Source: Rhodospirillales bacterium
GTDB taxonomy: Bacteria; Pseudomonadota; Alphaproteobacteria; Rhodospirillales; Magnetospirillaceae
Assembly (NCBI GenBank): GCA_019455065.1
Contig: JACFNC010000004.1
Location: 124,001-188,000, forward strand
Length of the DNA: 64,000 bases
Direction: 5' to 3'
The translations under genes and the position numbers were made by a program. A model generated the notes under the pieces. The model was not told the origin of the DNA. It saw only the letters and a program-made list of their open reading frames with translations, and did not search any database. Positions 47,031 to 56,236 of the stretch are shown piece by piece. Every line of letters starts with the position of its first letter. The stretch's first letter is position 1.

Positions 47031-47717
47031 GTGGACGCTATTCCCGGGGGTCTAGCGGGCATCGAACTCTTCGCAGGCCTGCCTGAAATCGCCATCACCG
47101 AAATCGAGGCGCAATGCCGCTGGCGGGAGTTCGAGGCTGGCGAGCTCGTTTTCGACAAGGACAACGACACCCTGGACGTCTATTTCGTGGTGCGCGGCAG
47201 TGTGCGCGTGCTCAGTCCGGCCGACGGCGAGCGCGAGGTGGCGCTGGCAAACGTGATCGAGGGCAACTACTTCGGCGAACTGGCGGCGATCGACCGCAAG
47301 GAGCGGTCGGCGCGGGTGGTGGCGGCCGAAGACACCATCCTTGCCGCGCTCGATGGCCCCGCCTTCGTCGACTTGATGATGAAATACCCGGTCGTTGCGC
47401 TGCGGGTGATGGAGCGTTTCACGCGCATGATCCGCACGCTCGACACGCGGGTCACCGACCTCAGCACCCTGACCGAGGTGCAGCGGGTTTACGGCGAACT
47501 CGTCCGACTCGCGCAACTCGACCCCAAGCGCCCGGGTGGACGGTACATTCCCGACATGCCCAATCACAAGGAAATCGCCGCTTGGGCCGGCACTTCGCGC
47601 GAATCCGTTGCGCAGGCAATCGGAGAACTCGCCCGCGAAGGAGTCCTCGAACGGCGCAGCATGAAAATCGTCATCCGCGATTGGCCGCGATTGCAGTTGA
47701 TGGCACGGGGAAATTGA
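47031..47717 (+). CDS. Crp/Fnr family transcriptional regulator
   Basis: A 228-residue regulator. The N-terminal cyclic-nucleotide-binding barrel has YFGELAAIDRKERSARVVA, where Gly-Glu and Arg-Ser are the residues that bind cAMP in Crp. A long dimerisation helix follows, then a C-terminal winged helix with EIAAWAGTSRESVAQAIGEL. There is no N-terminal cysteine cluster, so it is not an oxygen-sensing FNR. The GTG at 47031 has AGGGGGA upstream. It lies directly before the flp pilin gene on the same strand, so pilus control is possible but unproved. Confidence 0.92.
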   Translation: MDAIPGGLAGIELFAGLPEIAITEIEAQCRWREFEAGELVFDKDNDTLDVYFVVRGSVRVLSPADGEREVALANVIEGNYFGELAAIDRKERSARVVAAEDTILAALDGPAFVDLMMKYPVVALRVMERFTRMIRTLDTRVTDLSTLTEVQRVYGELVRLAQLDPKRPGGRYIPDMPNHKEIAAWAGTSRESVAQAIGELAREGVLERRSMKIVIRDWPRLQLMARGN

Positions 47718-47946
47718 CGGCTACTTTGCCTTTTTCATGGGGTGTGACGAACGACACTTACGCTGTTCGTCAACAAGTGATTAATGACGGCGAAAACAGG
47801 CAATGTGATCTATCCCGATTGAGTTGCGTGTCCTTGCCATTGAGCTTATCATGCGCGCAAAAAGGGGTAGGTAGGTGTGGGGTGGTCGGCATAACGGCCG
47901 GAAGGTTCGACCACCGCGTTGAACATAATCACTAGGGAGAACTTGG

Positions 47947-48141
47947 ATGTTGACCAATCTTCGCGGTTTTGGGGGGGTTGTTAAGGGTCTGGTCCGGGAT
48001 GACTCGGGCGCCACGGCCATCGAATACGGCCTCATCGCGGCTCTGATCGCGGTTGCGATCATCGGGGGAGCCACCCTTCTCGGCGGCTCGCTGAACAACC
48101 TGTTCGGCAGCGTGTCCGGTTCGGTCAACTCCGCCACCTGA
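47947..48141 (+). CDS. flp: Flp-type IVb pilin
   Basis: A 64-residue prepilin. It has a short basic leader, then the processing site G / ATAIEYGLIAALIAV, with glutamate at +5 and the adjacent tyrosine diagnostic of Flp pilins, and a single hydrophobic helix. It would be cut by a prepilin peptidase (CpaA/TadV), which is not encoded in the window, and assembled by the Tad machinery encoded downstream. The 229 bp upstream carries its promoter, and a strong terminator follows, consistent with a separate abundant transcript. Confidence 0.95.
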   Translation: MLTNLRGFGGVVKGLVRDDSGATAIEYGLIAALIAVAIIGGATLLGGSLNNLFGSVSGSVNSAT

Positions 48142-48160
48142 GGTCCGTTGATCAAGAGGG

Positions 48161-48195
48161 AAGCCCCCGGGCTGACGACCGGGGGCTTCTTTTTC
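48161..48195 (+). terminator. rho-independent terminator of flp
   Basis: The 10-bp arms AAGCCCCCGG and CCGGGGGCTT, an 8-nt loop, then CTTTTTC. It lies 20 bp after the flp stop codon and isolates the pilin message from the cpaB operon. Confidence 0.92.
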
Positions 48196-48561
48196 GCATG
48201 ATGTCGTTGATTACTCTTCGGTCAAACTCCAGTATTTGCCGGCCGGCAGCGCAAAATGTTGGCTACTCTGGTGTCATCTTTCCCCGCACATCCCCATCAA
48301 GATCTGACCAGGTGCAAGGTAGTTCCGGTCGATCTGGGAACAGTTCTTCCAAGCGGCTCCCTTGCTTGGTCACAATAAGAATTCAACATGTTCGAAGCGG
48401 ATGGCGCGAAAACATTTGCTTTCTTTGATTGTTTGTTGGACTCTGATTTCAAACAAGACTAGGCCATGCTTGACGACTGATGTCAGGTCAACGGCCTGCG
48501 GTGGGGGGATGGCGGTTTCGAAGGCATTAAGACCGCTCCGTAGATAGGACCAATCGTCGCG
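48196..48561. other. AT-richer leader region upstream of the cpaB operon
   Basis: About 365 bp with no supported gene. Composition drops markedly between about 48370 and 48480. Short plus-strand frames (48198-48428 and 48362-48547) show no family and poor RBS. It should hold the promoter for cpaBCDEF-tadBC. A TTGAC/GTCAA inverted pair (48470-48474 and 48487-48491) is a possible operator. Confidence 0.45.
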
Positions 48562-49443
48562 ATGCGTCCATTGATGATCATCCTCGTCGTCGCCGCGCTG
48601 GGCATTGCCGGCACGGCCGCCTTCATGGTCAAGCGCTACCTGGACGGCCAGGCGGCGCAGACCGTCCAGCCAGCGGAACCGTCGTTGGCCACCGAGCAGG
48701 TGCTGGTGGTTTCGCGTGACATCGGTGCCGGCGCCGTCCTCATCGAGGACGACCTGCGCTACGAGGAGTGGCCGAAGGCCGTCGTCGACCGCCGCTTCGT
48801 GGTGCGGCCGGGCGTGGGCGAGGATCCCAAGCGGCAGTTCGTGGGCGCCACCGCCCGCCGTGCCCTCGCCGCCGGCGAACCGATCACGGGGAACGCGGTG
48901 TTCCGCCAGGATGAGGCGGGGTTTATGTCGGGCATGCTGAGCCCCGGCATGCGGGCGGTCAGCATCGCCTTGACCCCGACCAACTCGGTCGCGGGCTTCA
49001 TCGGTCCGGGTGACCGCGTCGACGTGGTGCTGGGGCTTGAAATGCGCGGGTCCCACAACGAGAAGCTACACACCGCCGAAGTCCTGTTCAGCAATGTCCG
49101 CGTCCTCGCCATCGACACCCGGCTCAAGGCGGAAGGGCCGGCGCCCGGCAAGACGGCGACGATCGAGGTGACCCCCGAGCAGGCTGAGAGCATCATCACA
49201 GCCGGGGCGATGGGCAGCCTCTATCTTGTGTTGCGCAGCCTGAGCCAGGAGCCGGCCGAAGCCGAAGACAAGAACGGCTTTTCGTCGAGCCTGACGGTGA
49301 GCCGGGCGGTCAGGGCGATAACGGGGGGCGGAGCGCATCCGCGGGAGGAGCCATCAGTGTCGGTGACCGTCGAAGTTTCACCACGGCGTCCGGTGCGCCT
49401 GAACCGCGCCGGCCAGGTTTCGATCCAGTCGTTCTCGCAGTGA
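48562..49443 (+). CDS. cpaB: Flp pilus assembly protein CpaB (RcpC)
   Basis: A 293-residue periplasmic, membrane-anchored protein of the Tad system. An N-terminal membrane helix (about 4-26) is followed by a SAF domain (VLVVSRDIGAGAVLIEDDL, ARRALAAGEPITGNAV) and the CpaB/RcpC core (MRAVSIALTPTNSVAGFIGPGDRVDVVL). It is thought to modulate the secretin channel. It starts the tad operon, and its stop overlaps the start of cpaC. Confidence 0.95.
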   Translation: MRPLMIILVVAALGIAGTAAFMVKRYLDGQAAQTVQPAEPSLATEQVLVVSRDIGAGAVLIEDDLRYEEWPKAVVDRRFVVRPGVGEDPKRQFVGATARRALAAGEPITGNAVFRQDEAGFMSGMLSPGMRAVSIALTPTNSVAGFIGPGDRVDVVLGLEMRGSHNEKLHTAEVLFSNVRVLAIDTRLKAEGPAPGKTATIEVTPEQAESIITAGAMGSLYLVLRSLSQEPAEAEDKNGFSSSLTVSRAVRAITGGGAHPREEPSVSVTVEVSPRRPVRLNRAGQVSIQSFSQ

Positions 49444-50909
49444 TGGGCGCCATGCGACATCTCGGCGCAATGGCGCTTTGCCTGGGGCTCGCGGTCGCGG
49501 TCGGGCCCGCCCTCGCGCAATCCAGCGCCAACTCGGCGCCGGCCGCGCCGGCGGCCCCACCGGTCGCTCTGCAGCCCGCGGCCGAGCTGAACCTGTTGAA
49601 AACGATCCCGCTGACGCGCCATCCGGTTGCCATCACGGAGGCCGATACGTCCTCGGCGGCCGACCGGCGCGTGTCCCTGCCGTTGCACAAGAGCCTGCCG
49701 GTGGAATTGCCCTCCGACGTCCAGGACATCGTGGTCGGCAATCCTGACATAGCCGACGTCATCGTGCGGTCGCCGCGGCAGGTTTATGTGAGCGGCAAGG
49801 CCCTCGGCGACACCAACATCTTCTTCATCGGAAGGGATGGCGAGTTGTTGCGGCGCATCGAGGTGGCCGTGCGCCTCGACACCGCGACGCTGCAGCAAAC
49901 CCTCAAAGAGCTTCTTCCGGGGCAGCGCGTGGAGGCCACGGCGGTCAACGACACCGTTTTTCTGCGCGGCAAGGTCCCCTCGGCGGCGATCGCCGCCAAC
50001 GCGGTGGGCATCGCGCGGCGGTTTGTGGCCGCCGACACCAACGTGGTCAACCTGCTCGAAATGGGCGGCGAACAGCAGGTGCTTCTGAGGGTGCGGGTGG
50101 CGGAGGTGCAGAAATCCGCCCTCAAGGAAATCGACACGCAGGCCAATCTCGACCTGCTGGCCAACGATTTCACGTTCTCCGGCCTGACCGTCGGCGGCGC
50201 CACGACCGCCTTGCCGTTCGCCACCGGCACCCTGACCGTCGGTTCCGGCGCGGTCACCCTCAACCTGCTGGAGCAGCACGGTCTGGTGAAGACCCTTGCC
50301 GAGCCGAATCTCACCGCCATCTCCGGCGAGGAGGCGAAGATGCTGGCGGGCGGCGAGTTTCCGCTTCCCGGGCCGCCGGACGAGCTGGGCCGGATCTCGG
50401 TCGAATACAAGCCGTTCGGCGTGTCGCTGTCGTTCATTCCCGTCGTTCTCGGGCCGGGCCGCATCAGTCTGAAGATCGCCACCGAGGTCAGTGCGTTCTC
50501 CTCGGCGCAAACCATCAACGTCGGCGTATTCACCCTTCCGACCCTCACGGTTCGGCGGGCCTCGACCACCGTCGAATTGCCGAGTGGCGGCAGCCTCATG
50601 ATCGCTGGGCTGTTAAGCGACGACGTGGCGAGCAGCCTGGCCGGGGTTCCGGGTCTCAAGGACCTGCCCATCATCGGACCGTTGTTCCGCAGTTCCTCCT
50701 TCCAGCGCAGCGAGTCGGAATTGGTCATCACGGTCACCGCCTTCGTCGTCGCGCCCGTCGATGACAAGGCGTTGGCGCTGCCGACCGACGGGTTCGTGCC
50801 GTCCTCGGATCTGGACCGCTACCTGCTGGGGCGGCTGCACGAGGTCTATCTCAGGCGCGAGGTTCCCATCGACGGCGTGCGGGGACCGCTGGGCTACATC
50901 GTCGAATAA
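49443..50909 (+). CDS. cpaC: Tad secretin CpaC (RcpA)
   Basis: Outer-membrane secretin, 488 residues, forming the pilus exit channel. It has a signal peptide ending at ALAQ, an N-terminal pilus-assembly domain (LPSDVQDIVVGNPDIADVIV, KALGDTNIFFIGRDG), a BON-like middle, then the secretin domain (LLRVRVAEVQKSALKEI to GLKDLPIIGPLFRSSSF and SELVITVTAFVV). I use the ATG at 49443, which shares its A with the cpaB stop (TGATG); a GTG at 49440 and an ATG at 49452 are alternatives. Confidence 0.94.
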   Translation: MGAMRHLGAMALCLGLAVAVGPALAQSSANSAPAAPAAPPVALQPAAELNLLKTIPLTRHPVAITEADTSSAADRRVSLPLHKSLPVELPSDVQDIVVGNPDIADVIVRSPRQVYVSGKALGDTNIFFIGRDGELLRRIEVAVRLDTATLQQTLKELLPGQRVEATAVNDTVFLRGKVPSAAIAANAVGIARRFVAADTNVVNLLEMGGEQQVLLRVRVAEVQKSALKEIDTQANLDLLANDFTFSGLTVGGATTALPFATGTLTVGSGAVTLNLLEQHGLVKTLAEPNLTAISGEEAKMLAGGEFPLPGPPDELGRISVEYKPFGVSLSFIPVVLGPGRISLKIATEVSAFSSAQTINVGVFTLPTLTVRRASTTVELPSGGSLMIAGLLSDDVASSLAGVPGLKDLPIIGPLFRSSSFQRSESELVITVTAFVVAPVDDKALALPTDGFVPSSDLDRYLLGRLHEVYLRREVPIDGVRGPLGYIVE

Positions 50910-50919
50910 GGGGAAAGCC

Positions 50920-51603
50920 ATGATCTTCCAGCCTCGCGGTGCGACCATGGTGGCGGTGATGGGGGCCTTCGTCCTTCTGGGATCCTGCGCGGGCGGACGG
51001 GGCGGTCCCGATCTGGCGGATTACGACTACCGCCACCGCCACCCCATCGTGGTGGAGCAAGCTTTGGCATCGCTCGCGATCGAGCTGCCGCCCGAGGTTT
51101 CGGCAATCGCCGCCGTCGATGTCGAACGCCTCGAACGGTTCGCGGCCGACTATCACAGGCGAGGGCAAGGGGCGGTGGATGTTTTCGTGACCGGTCCGAC
51201 GCAGGCGACCGCTTCGGAAGCGGCGCGCGCGCTGGCCGCCGCATTGGCCAGGGTCGGCCTGGAGGGCGACCGCGTTCGCATCGGGGTTGACGGCGGCGCC
51301 ACGACCGAGCGCGCCACCGCGGTGCTCACCTTTGGACAACCCGTGGCCCGTTTGCCGCAATGCGGGGATTGGTCGAGCCGCGCGGACCTGAACTACGCGA
51401 ACACGGCCAGCGCCAATTTCGGCTGCTCGACGCAGCGCAACATCGGGCAGATGGTAGCCGACCCGCGTGACCTGGACCGCGCGCGATACCGCGAGGCCGG
51501 AGAGGCGGTCCGCAGCGTCGATGTCGTCAACCGCTATTGGCGCGGGGAGGCGACGCCCACGGCGGGCAAGGTCGAGGCCACGACGATGGGCGAGACCCAG
51601 TAG
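50920..51603 (+). CDS. cpaD: Tad pilus lipoprotein CpaD
   Basis: A 227-residue lipoprotein. The signal sequence ends in the lipobox LLGSC with C23 as the lipidated residue. The core has the CpaD features YDYRHRHPIVVEQA, a region resembling OmpA-type peptidoglycan-associated folds, and LPQCGDWSSRADLNYANTASANFGCSTQRNIGQMVADPRDL, strongly conserved in CpaD proteins. It stabilises the secretin in the outer membrane. The ATG at 50920 has AAGGGGAA upstream and lies 10 bp after cpaC. Confidence 0.93.
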   Translation: MIFQPRGATMVAVMGAFVLLGSCAGGRGGPDLADYDYRHRHPIVVEQALASLAIELPPEVSAIAAVDVERLERFAADYHRRGQGAVDVFVTGPTQATASEAARALAAALARVGLEGDRVRIGVDGGATTERATAVLTFGQPVARLPQCGDWSSRADLNYANTASANFGCSTQRNIGQMVADPRDLDRARYREAGEAVRSVDVVNRYWRGEATPTAGKVEATTMGETQ

Positions 51604-51620
51604 AAGGCGGGGAAGCCAAC

Positions 51621-52829
51621 GTGATCTACAAGCTGAACATCGACGCCTTCGTCGCCACGCCGGAAACCAGCGAGGCCATGGAGCAGGCGCGGGAGCATCG
51701 CGACCTCGCGAAGTCCCGGCTGAACGTGATGCAAGGGGGGTTGCCCGCGGCCGTCGCCTACTATTCCGACAACCGCACGCCGCAATTGATCATCGTCGAG
51801 GAAACCGGCGACGACCACGCGATGATGGAGCATCTGGCCAGCCTCGCCGAGGTTTGCGAACCTGGTACCAAGGTCGTCATCATCGGCACGGTCAACGACA
51901 TTTCCGTCTACCGCCACCTGATCGGCCAGGGGGTCAGCGAGTACCTGGTGGCGCCGGTGACGGCCCGCGAGATCGTCGATGCGATCGTGACCATTTTCGC
52001 CGATCCCACTCAGCCGACGCGCGGCCGCATGATCGCCGTGATCGGCGCTCGCGGCGGCGTCGGCAGCAGTACCGTCGCGCACAATCTGGCATGGTCCATC
52101 GCCCAGTCCGTTGACGAGGACACGATCCTGGTCGACCTCGACGTGCCGTTCGGCACTTCGGGCCTGGCGTTCAACATGGACTCGAAGCAAACCATCGGCG
52201 ACGCACTCGCGCAGCCCGAACGCATCGACATGGTGCTTCTCGAGCGCTTCCTCGTGAAGCATGACGAACGTCTCCAGGTCCTGATGTCGGCGGGGGACCT
52301 CCGGGTGCCGCCGGATATGGATATCGAGGCGGTCGACAAGGTGCTGGACCAGGTGCGGCAGATGGCGGCCTTCGTGGTGGTCGATCTTCCGCATCTGTGG
52401 GCGCCGTGGGTTGATTTCACCCTGAAATCGGCCGACGAGATGGTCATCGTCGCCCAGCCCGACCTCGCCAACCTCCGCGACTGCAAGAACCTGGTCGAGA
52501 TTGTCGGCGCCAAACGGGGCGAGGGCAACGCGCCGCGAATCGTGCTCAACAAGATGGACACCCACAAGCGTACGCAACTCTCGCCCAAGGATTTCGAGGA
52601 GACGTTGCGCGTGGCCCCGACACTGTCGGTGGCGTTCGAGCCCAACGTCTTCGGCGCCGCGGCCAACAACGGCCAGATGGTCGGCGAGGCAAGCAAATCG
52701 AGCAAGCCCGCGGAGAATTTCAAGCAGCTTGCCCTTCAGCTGACCGGCCGGCAAGCTGTCCAGGCCAAGAAACACCCCAGCCTTCTCGGCTGGCTCAAGG
52801 TGGACATGAAGTCGAAGAAACGGAAATAA
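51621..52829 (+). CDS. cpaE: Tad pilus localisation/assembly ATPase CpaE (TadZ)
   Basis: A 402-residue ParA/MinD-like protein that positions the Tad machine at the pole or membrane. Residues 1 to about 130 form a receiver-like domain whose phosphoacceptor position reads LIIVEET, so it is probably not phosphorylated. The ATPase domain has the deviant P-loop GARGGVGSSTVAHNLA (the second lysine is absent, as is usual in CpaE), LVDLDVPFGTSGL and VVDLPHLW. GTG at 51621 with AAGGCGGGGAAG upstream was chosen; the in-frame extension lacks similarity. Confidence 0.94.
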   Translation: MIYKLNIDAFVATPETSEAMEQAREHRDLAKSRLNVMQGGLPAAVAYYSDNRTPQLIIVEETGDDHAMMEHLASLAEVCEPGTKVVIIGTVNDISVYRHLIGQGVSEYLVAPVTAREIVDAIVTIFADPTQPTRGRMIAVIGARGGVGSSTVAHNLAWSIAQSVDEDTILVDLDVPFGTSGLAFNMDSKQTIGDALAQPERIDMVLLERFLVKHDERLQVLMSAGDLRVPPDMDIEAVDKVLDQVRQMAAFVVVDLPHLWAPWVDFTLKSADEMVIVAQPDLANLRDCKNLVEIVGAKRGEGNAPRIVLNKMDTHKRTQLSPKDFEETLRVAPTLSVAFEPNVFGAAANNGQMVGEASKSSKPAENFKQLALQLTGRQAVQAKKHPSLLGWLKVDMKSKKRK

Positions 52830-52848
52830 TCGAGCCTAAGCGCGGGGT

Positions 52849-54273
52849 ATGTTCGGCAAGAAGACATCATCATCGGGTCCAAAGGCGGGGGCGGGTCAAG
52901 CGACACTGCCGCACGGCAAGGCTGCCGACACGCCCGCGGCGCGGCCCGAACCGCCGCCTCCGCCGCCGCCGCCTCCACCCTCTGCCAAATCGGCCGAGAT
53001 GGATTCCCGGCTTTCCGACATCAAGATCAGCGTCTTCAACGACCTTATCGATTCGGTCGACCTGACCGAACTCAGCAAGCTCGAATCCTCGGCGGTGCGC
53101 GAGGAGATCAGCGACATCGTCTCCGAGATCATCAGCATGCGGAACCTGGTGCTCAGCGCCACGGAACAGACGCTTGTGATCACCGACATCTGCAATGACG
53201 TGCTGGGGCTCGGTCCGCTGGAACCGCTGCTTGCCCGCGACGACATCGCGGACATCATGGTGAACGGCTATAACCGGGTGTACATCGAGACCGGCGGCCG
53301 CATCGAACTCACGGACATACGCTTCCGTGACAATGCCCAGCTCATGAACATCTGTCAGCGCATCGTCTCGGCGGTGGGACGGCGCGTCGACGAGGCGAGT
53401 CCCATCTGCGACGCGCGCCTCGCCGACGGGTCGCGCGTCAACGCCATCGTGCCGCCGCTGGCAATCGACGGCCCCGCGCTGACCATCCGCAAGTTCAAAA
53501 AAGAAAAGCTCACCATGGACAAGCTGGTGAGCTTCGGGTCGATGACGCCGCAGGCGGCGCGGGTGATCCAGATCGCCGCCGCCGCACGCTGCAACATCAT
53601 CATCTCGGGCGGCACGGGCAGCGGCAAGACCACGCTGTTGAACTGTCTGACCAGCTACATCGACTCCGGCGAGCGCATCATCACCTGCGAGGACGCGGCG
53701 GAACTGCAACTCCAGCAGCCGCATGTCGTACGCCTGGAGACGCGGCCCCCGAACCTCGAGGGCATAGGCCAGGTGACGATGCGCGACCTCGTGCGCAACT
53801 GCCTGCGCATGCGGCCGGAACGCATAATCGTCGGCGAGGTGCGCGGCCCGGAAGCCTTCGACTTGCTCCAGGCCATGAACACCGGCCACGACGGCTCGAT
53901 GGGCACCATTCACGCCAACAACCCGCGTGAGGCGATCTCGCGTATCGAAAACATGATCGCCATGGGCGGCTACAACCTTCCGGCCAAGGCGGTCCGCGAG
54001 CAGATCGCTTCGGCGGTCCATGTCATCGTTCAGGCCTCGCGGCTGCGCGACGGCTCGCGCAAGGTGACCCATGTCACCGAGGTCGTGGGCATGGAGGGCG
54101 AGGTGGTCACCCTGCAGGACCTGTTCGTCTTCGAGTTCGTGGGCGAGGACGCCCAGGGCCGCGTCATCGGCCGTCATCGTCCCACGGGCCTGCGGCCGGC
54201 ATTCTGGGACAAGGCTCGCTATTACGGACTCGAACGCGACCTGGCCGAGGCATTGGACGAGACGAATGTCTAG
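52849..54273 (+). CDS. cpaF: Tad pilus secretion ATPase CpaF (TadA)
   Basis: Hexameric type II/IV secretion ATPase, 474 residues, that powers Flp pilus extension (and probably retraction). An unstructured N-terminus contains ten consecutive prolines (35-44). The N-terminal domain follows (about 55-200), then the RecA-like core with Walker [13 protein letters not shown] (254-265), an Asp box ([12 protein letters not shown]), Walker [13 protein letters not shown] and a His box ([14 protein letters not shown]). Cytoplasmic. The 3' end overlaps tadB by 8 bp. Confidence 0.97.
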   Translation: MFGKKTSSSGPKAGAGQATLPHGKAADTPAARPEPPPPPPPPPPSAKSAEMDSRLSDIKISVFNDLIDSVDLTELSKLESSAVREEISDIVSEIISMRNLVLSATEQTLVITDICNDVLGLGPLEPLLARDDIADIMVNGYNRVYIETGGRIELTDIRFRDNAQLMNICQRIVSAVGRRVDEASPICDARLADGSRVNAIVPPLAIDGPALTIRKFKKEKLTMDKLVSFGSMTPQAARVIQIAAAARCNIIISGGTGSGKTTLLNCLTSYIDSGERIITCEDAAELQLQQPHVVRLETRPPNLEGIGQVTMRDLVRNCLRMRPERIIVGEVRGPEAFDLLQAMNTGHDGSMGTIHANNPREAISRIENMIAMGGYNLPAKAVREQIASAVHVIVQASRLRDGSRKVTHVTEVVGMEGEVVTLQDLFVFEFVGEDAQGRVIGRHRPTGLRPAFWDKARYYGLERDLAEALDETNV

Positions 54274-55258
54274 CGTTCTCAATCTGCCGCCCTTCGTCGT
54301 CGTCGTCATCCTCGGGCTGCTCCTTCTCCTAGGCGCGATGGGCACCGTTCTCTATTCGACCACCTTCGGGCCGCGCGCCAGGCTTCAGCGCCGAATGAAC
54401 GCGCTGTTCGGCGGCGGCCGAAAGGCGTCCAAGCAGATCGCCTCCGGAACGGCGCGGCGCAAGTCGATCCAGGGCAAGCTGAAGAACATCGAAGATACCC
54501 GTAACAAGCGGCGGGGCTACAAGCTGCGCGAGGCGCTGATGCAGGCGGGCCTGACCATGACGCCGCGCCAATTCTTCCTGGGCAGTGCCCTGTTCGCCGC
54601 CGTGGCCGCCACAGCCTACGCCGCCTCCGGCCTGCCGCAGGTCGGCATCGTCCTCGTGGCCATCATCGCTGGGCTGGGAATACCCAAGTTCGTCCTCAAT
54701 TTCCTGATCAAGCGCCGCCTGAAGCTGTTCACCAAGAATTTCGCCGACGCGATCGACGTCATCGTCCGCGGCATCAAGTCGGGCCTGCCGGTGGGCGAAT
54801 GCATGTCGCTGATCGGGCGCGAGATGGCGCCGCCGGTCGGCACCGAATTCCGCTTGATCACCGAGGCCCAGCGCCTCGGCGTGCCGCTCGAGGAGGCACT
54901 GGAAAAGGCCGTGCAGCGCGTTCCCACCGCCGAACTCAAGTTCTTTGCCATCGTCCTGTCCATCCAGGCGCAGACCGGCGGCAATCTGGCCGAGACCCTG
55001 TCCAAGTTGTCCGAGGTCCTGCGCATGCGCAAGAAGATGCGCGACAAGGTGCAGGCGATGTCGAGCGAGGCGAAGGCGTCGGCGGGCATCATCGGCTCGC
55101 TGCCCTTCATCGTGACCGCCCTCCTCGGCATCGTCGCGCCAGACTATGTCGGCCTTCTGTTCACCCATCCCACCGGGCATCTTTTGCTCGGCATCTCGGC
55201 CGTGATCATGTCTGTGGGCATCTTCGTGATGCGCCAGATGATCAATTTCGACATGTAA
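54266..55258 (+). CDS. tadB: Tad pilus inner-membrane platform protein TadB
   Basis: A 330-residue GspF-like platform protein. An N-terminal membrane helix (about 8-30) is followed by a basic cytoplasmic segment, two further helices (about 98-150), the T2SSF domain (FADAIDVIVRGIKSGLPVGECM, EFRLITEAQRLGVPLEEAL, IVLSIQAQTGGNLAETLSKLSEVLR) and a C-terminal hairpin of helices. The ATG at 54266 lies within the end of cpaF. It pairs with TadC and CpaF. Confidence 0.95.
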   Translation: MSSVLNLPPFVVVVILGLLLLLGAMGTVLYSTTFGPRARLQRRMNALFGGGRKASKQIASGTARRKSIQGKLKNIEDTRNKRRGYKLREALMQAGLTMTPRQFFLGSALFAAVAATAYAASGLPQVGIVLVAIIAGLGIPKFVLNFLIKRRLKLFTKNFADAIDVIVRGIKSGLPVGECMSLIGREMAPPVGTEFRLITEAQRLGVPLEEALEKAVQRVPTAELKFFAIVLSIQAQTGGNLAETLSKLSEVLRMRKKMRDKVQAMSSEAKASAGIIGSLPFIVTALLGIVAPDYVGLLFTHPTGHLLLGISAVIMSVGIFVMRQMINFDM

Positions 55259-55268
55259 GGCGGCCGGG

Positions 55269-56225
55269 ATGGATCTTCCGACGATCATCACCATTCTGAC
55301 GGCGGCCGGCGCGTTCATCTCGGTCCTCGCCGTGGGTTTGCCCCTGGTGCAGAAGGACGAACTCGGCGCGCGCCTAAAGGCGGTTGCCGCTCGCCGCCAG
55401 GAGTTGAGTCAGAAGCAGCAGGCGGCCTTCCAGCAGAAGACGCGCTTCCAGCCGAAGCGGCATGTCGGCCTGATGAAAGCCGTTCTGGACCGGCTCAAGC
55501 TCCAGAACATGCTGGAAGCGAAGGATCTCAAGAAGAAGCTGGCACAGGCCGGTTGGCGGCGGCAGTCGGCCGCCGTGACGTTCACCTTCTCCCGCATTGC
55601 CGCGCCGATCGTCCTGACGATCGTCACGCTGATCTTTGTCTCGTCGGCGCCCGAGTTTGCTTCCAAGGCGTTCGCCACCAAGCTGTTGATTTGCGCCGGG
55701 GCCGCTCTGGTCGGTTTCTTCCTGCCGGCGATCCTGCTGCAGAACGCCATCACCAAACGGCAGCAGGTGCTGTCGCGTGCCTTTCCCGACGCTCTCGACC
55801 TGCTCGTCATATGCGTCGATGCCGGGTTGTCGATCGAAGCGGCCTTCAGTCGGGTCACCGAAGAAATGGCCGAGGGGTCGCCTGAGATGGCGGAGGAGAT
55901 GGGGCTGACGTCGGCGGAACTCGCCTTCCTGGGTGACCGCCGGCTGGCCTACGAGAACCTTGCCGAGCGGACCGGGCTGGCCTACGTGAAGTCGCTGGTG
56001 ACGGCCTTGTCGCAGGCCGAAAAATACGGGACGTCGATTTCCAACAGCCTGCGTGTGATCGCCCAGGAAACCCGCGACGTCCGGATGTCGGCGGCCGAGA
56101 AGAAGGCGGCGGCGCTGCCGGCCAAGCTGACCGTGCCGATGATCGTCTTTTTCCTGCCGGTGTTGTTCATGGTGATCGCCGGCCCGGCCGGGATCCAGGT
56201 GTCGGCCAAGTTCGGGGGCGGTTGA
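55269..56225 (+). CDS. tadC: Tad pilus inner-membrane platform protein TadC
   Basis: A 318-residue partner of TadB with the T2SSF fold: AFPDALDLLVICVDAGLSIEAAFSRV, the acidic helix region, SLVTALSQAEKYGTSISNSLRVIAQETR and a C-terminal hydrophobic hairpin. N-terminal and central membrane helices are clear. It begins 10 bp after tadB. It is the last plus-strand gene before the inverted tadD. Confidence 0.95.
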   Translation: MDLPTIITILTAAGAFISVLAVGLPLVQKDELGARLKAVAARRQELSQKQQAAFQQKTRFQPKRHVGLMKAVLDRLKLQNMLEAKDLKKKLAQAGWRRQSAAVTFTFSRIAAPIVLTIVTLIFVSSAPEFASKAFATKLLICAGAALVGFFLPAILLQNAITKRQQVLSRAFPDALDLLVICVDAGLSIEAAFSRVTEEMAEGSPEMAEEMGLTSAELAFLGDRRLAYENLAERTGLAYVKSLVTALSQAEKYGTSISNSLRVIAQETRDVRMSAAEKKAAALPAKLTVPMIVFFLPVLFMVIAGPAGIQVSAKFGGG

Positions 56226-56236
56226 GCGGCAGCCGC

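Noticed and set aside
47031-47717. Crp-type regulator as an oxygen-sensing FNR
   Set aside because: It lacks the N-terminal cysteine cluster; only one cysteine is present in the N-terminal half.
49440-49442. GTG as the start of cpaC
   Set aside because: It would give a GTGA overlap, but the ATG three bases later shares a base with the cpaB stop (TGATG) and is the stronger codon; not decisive.
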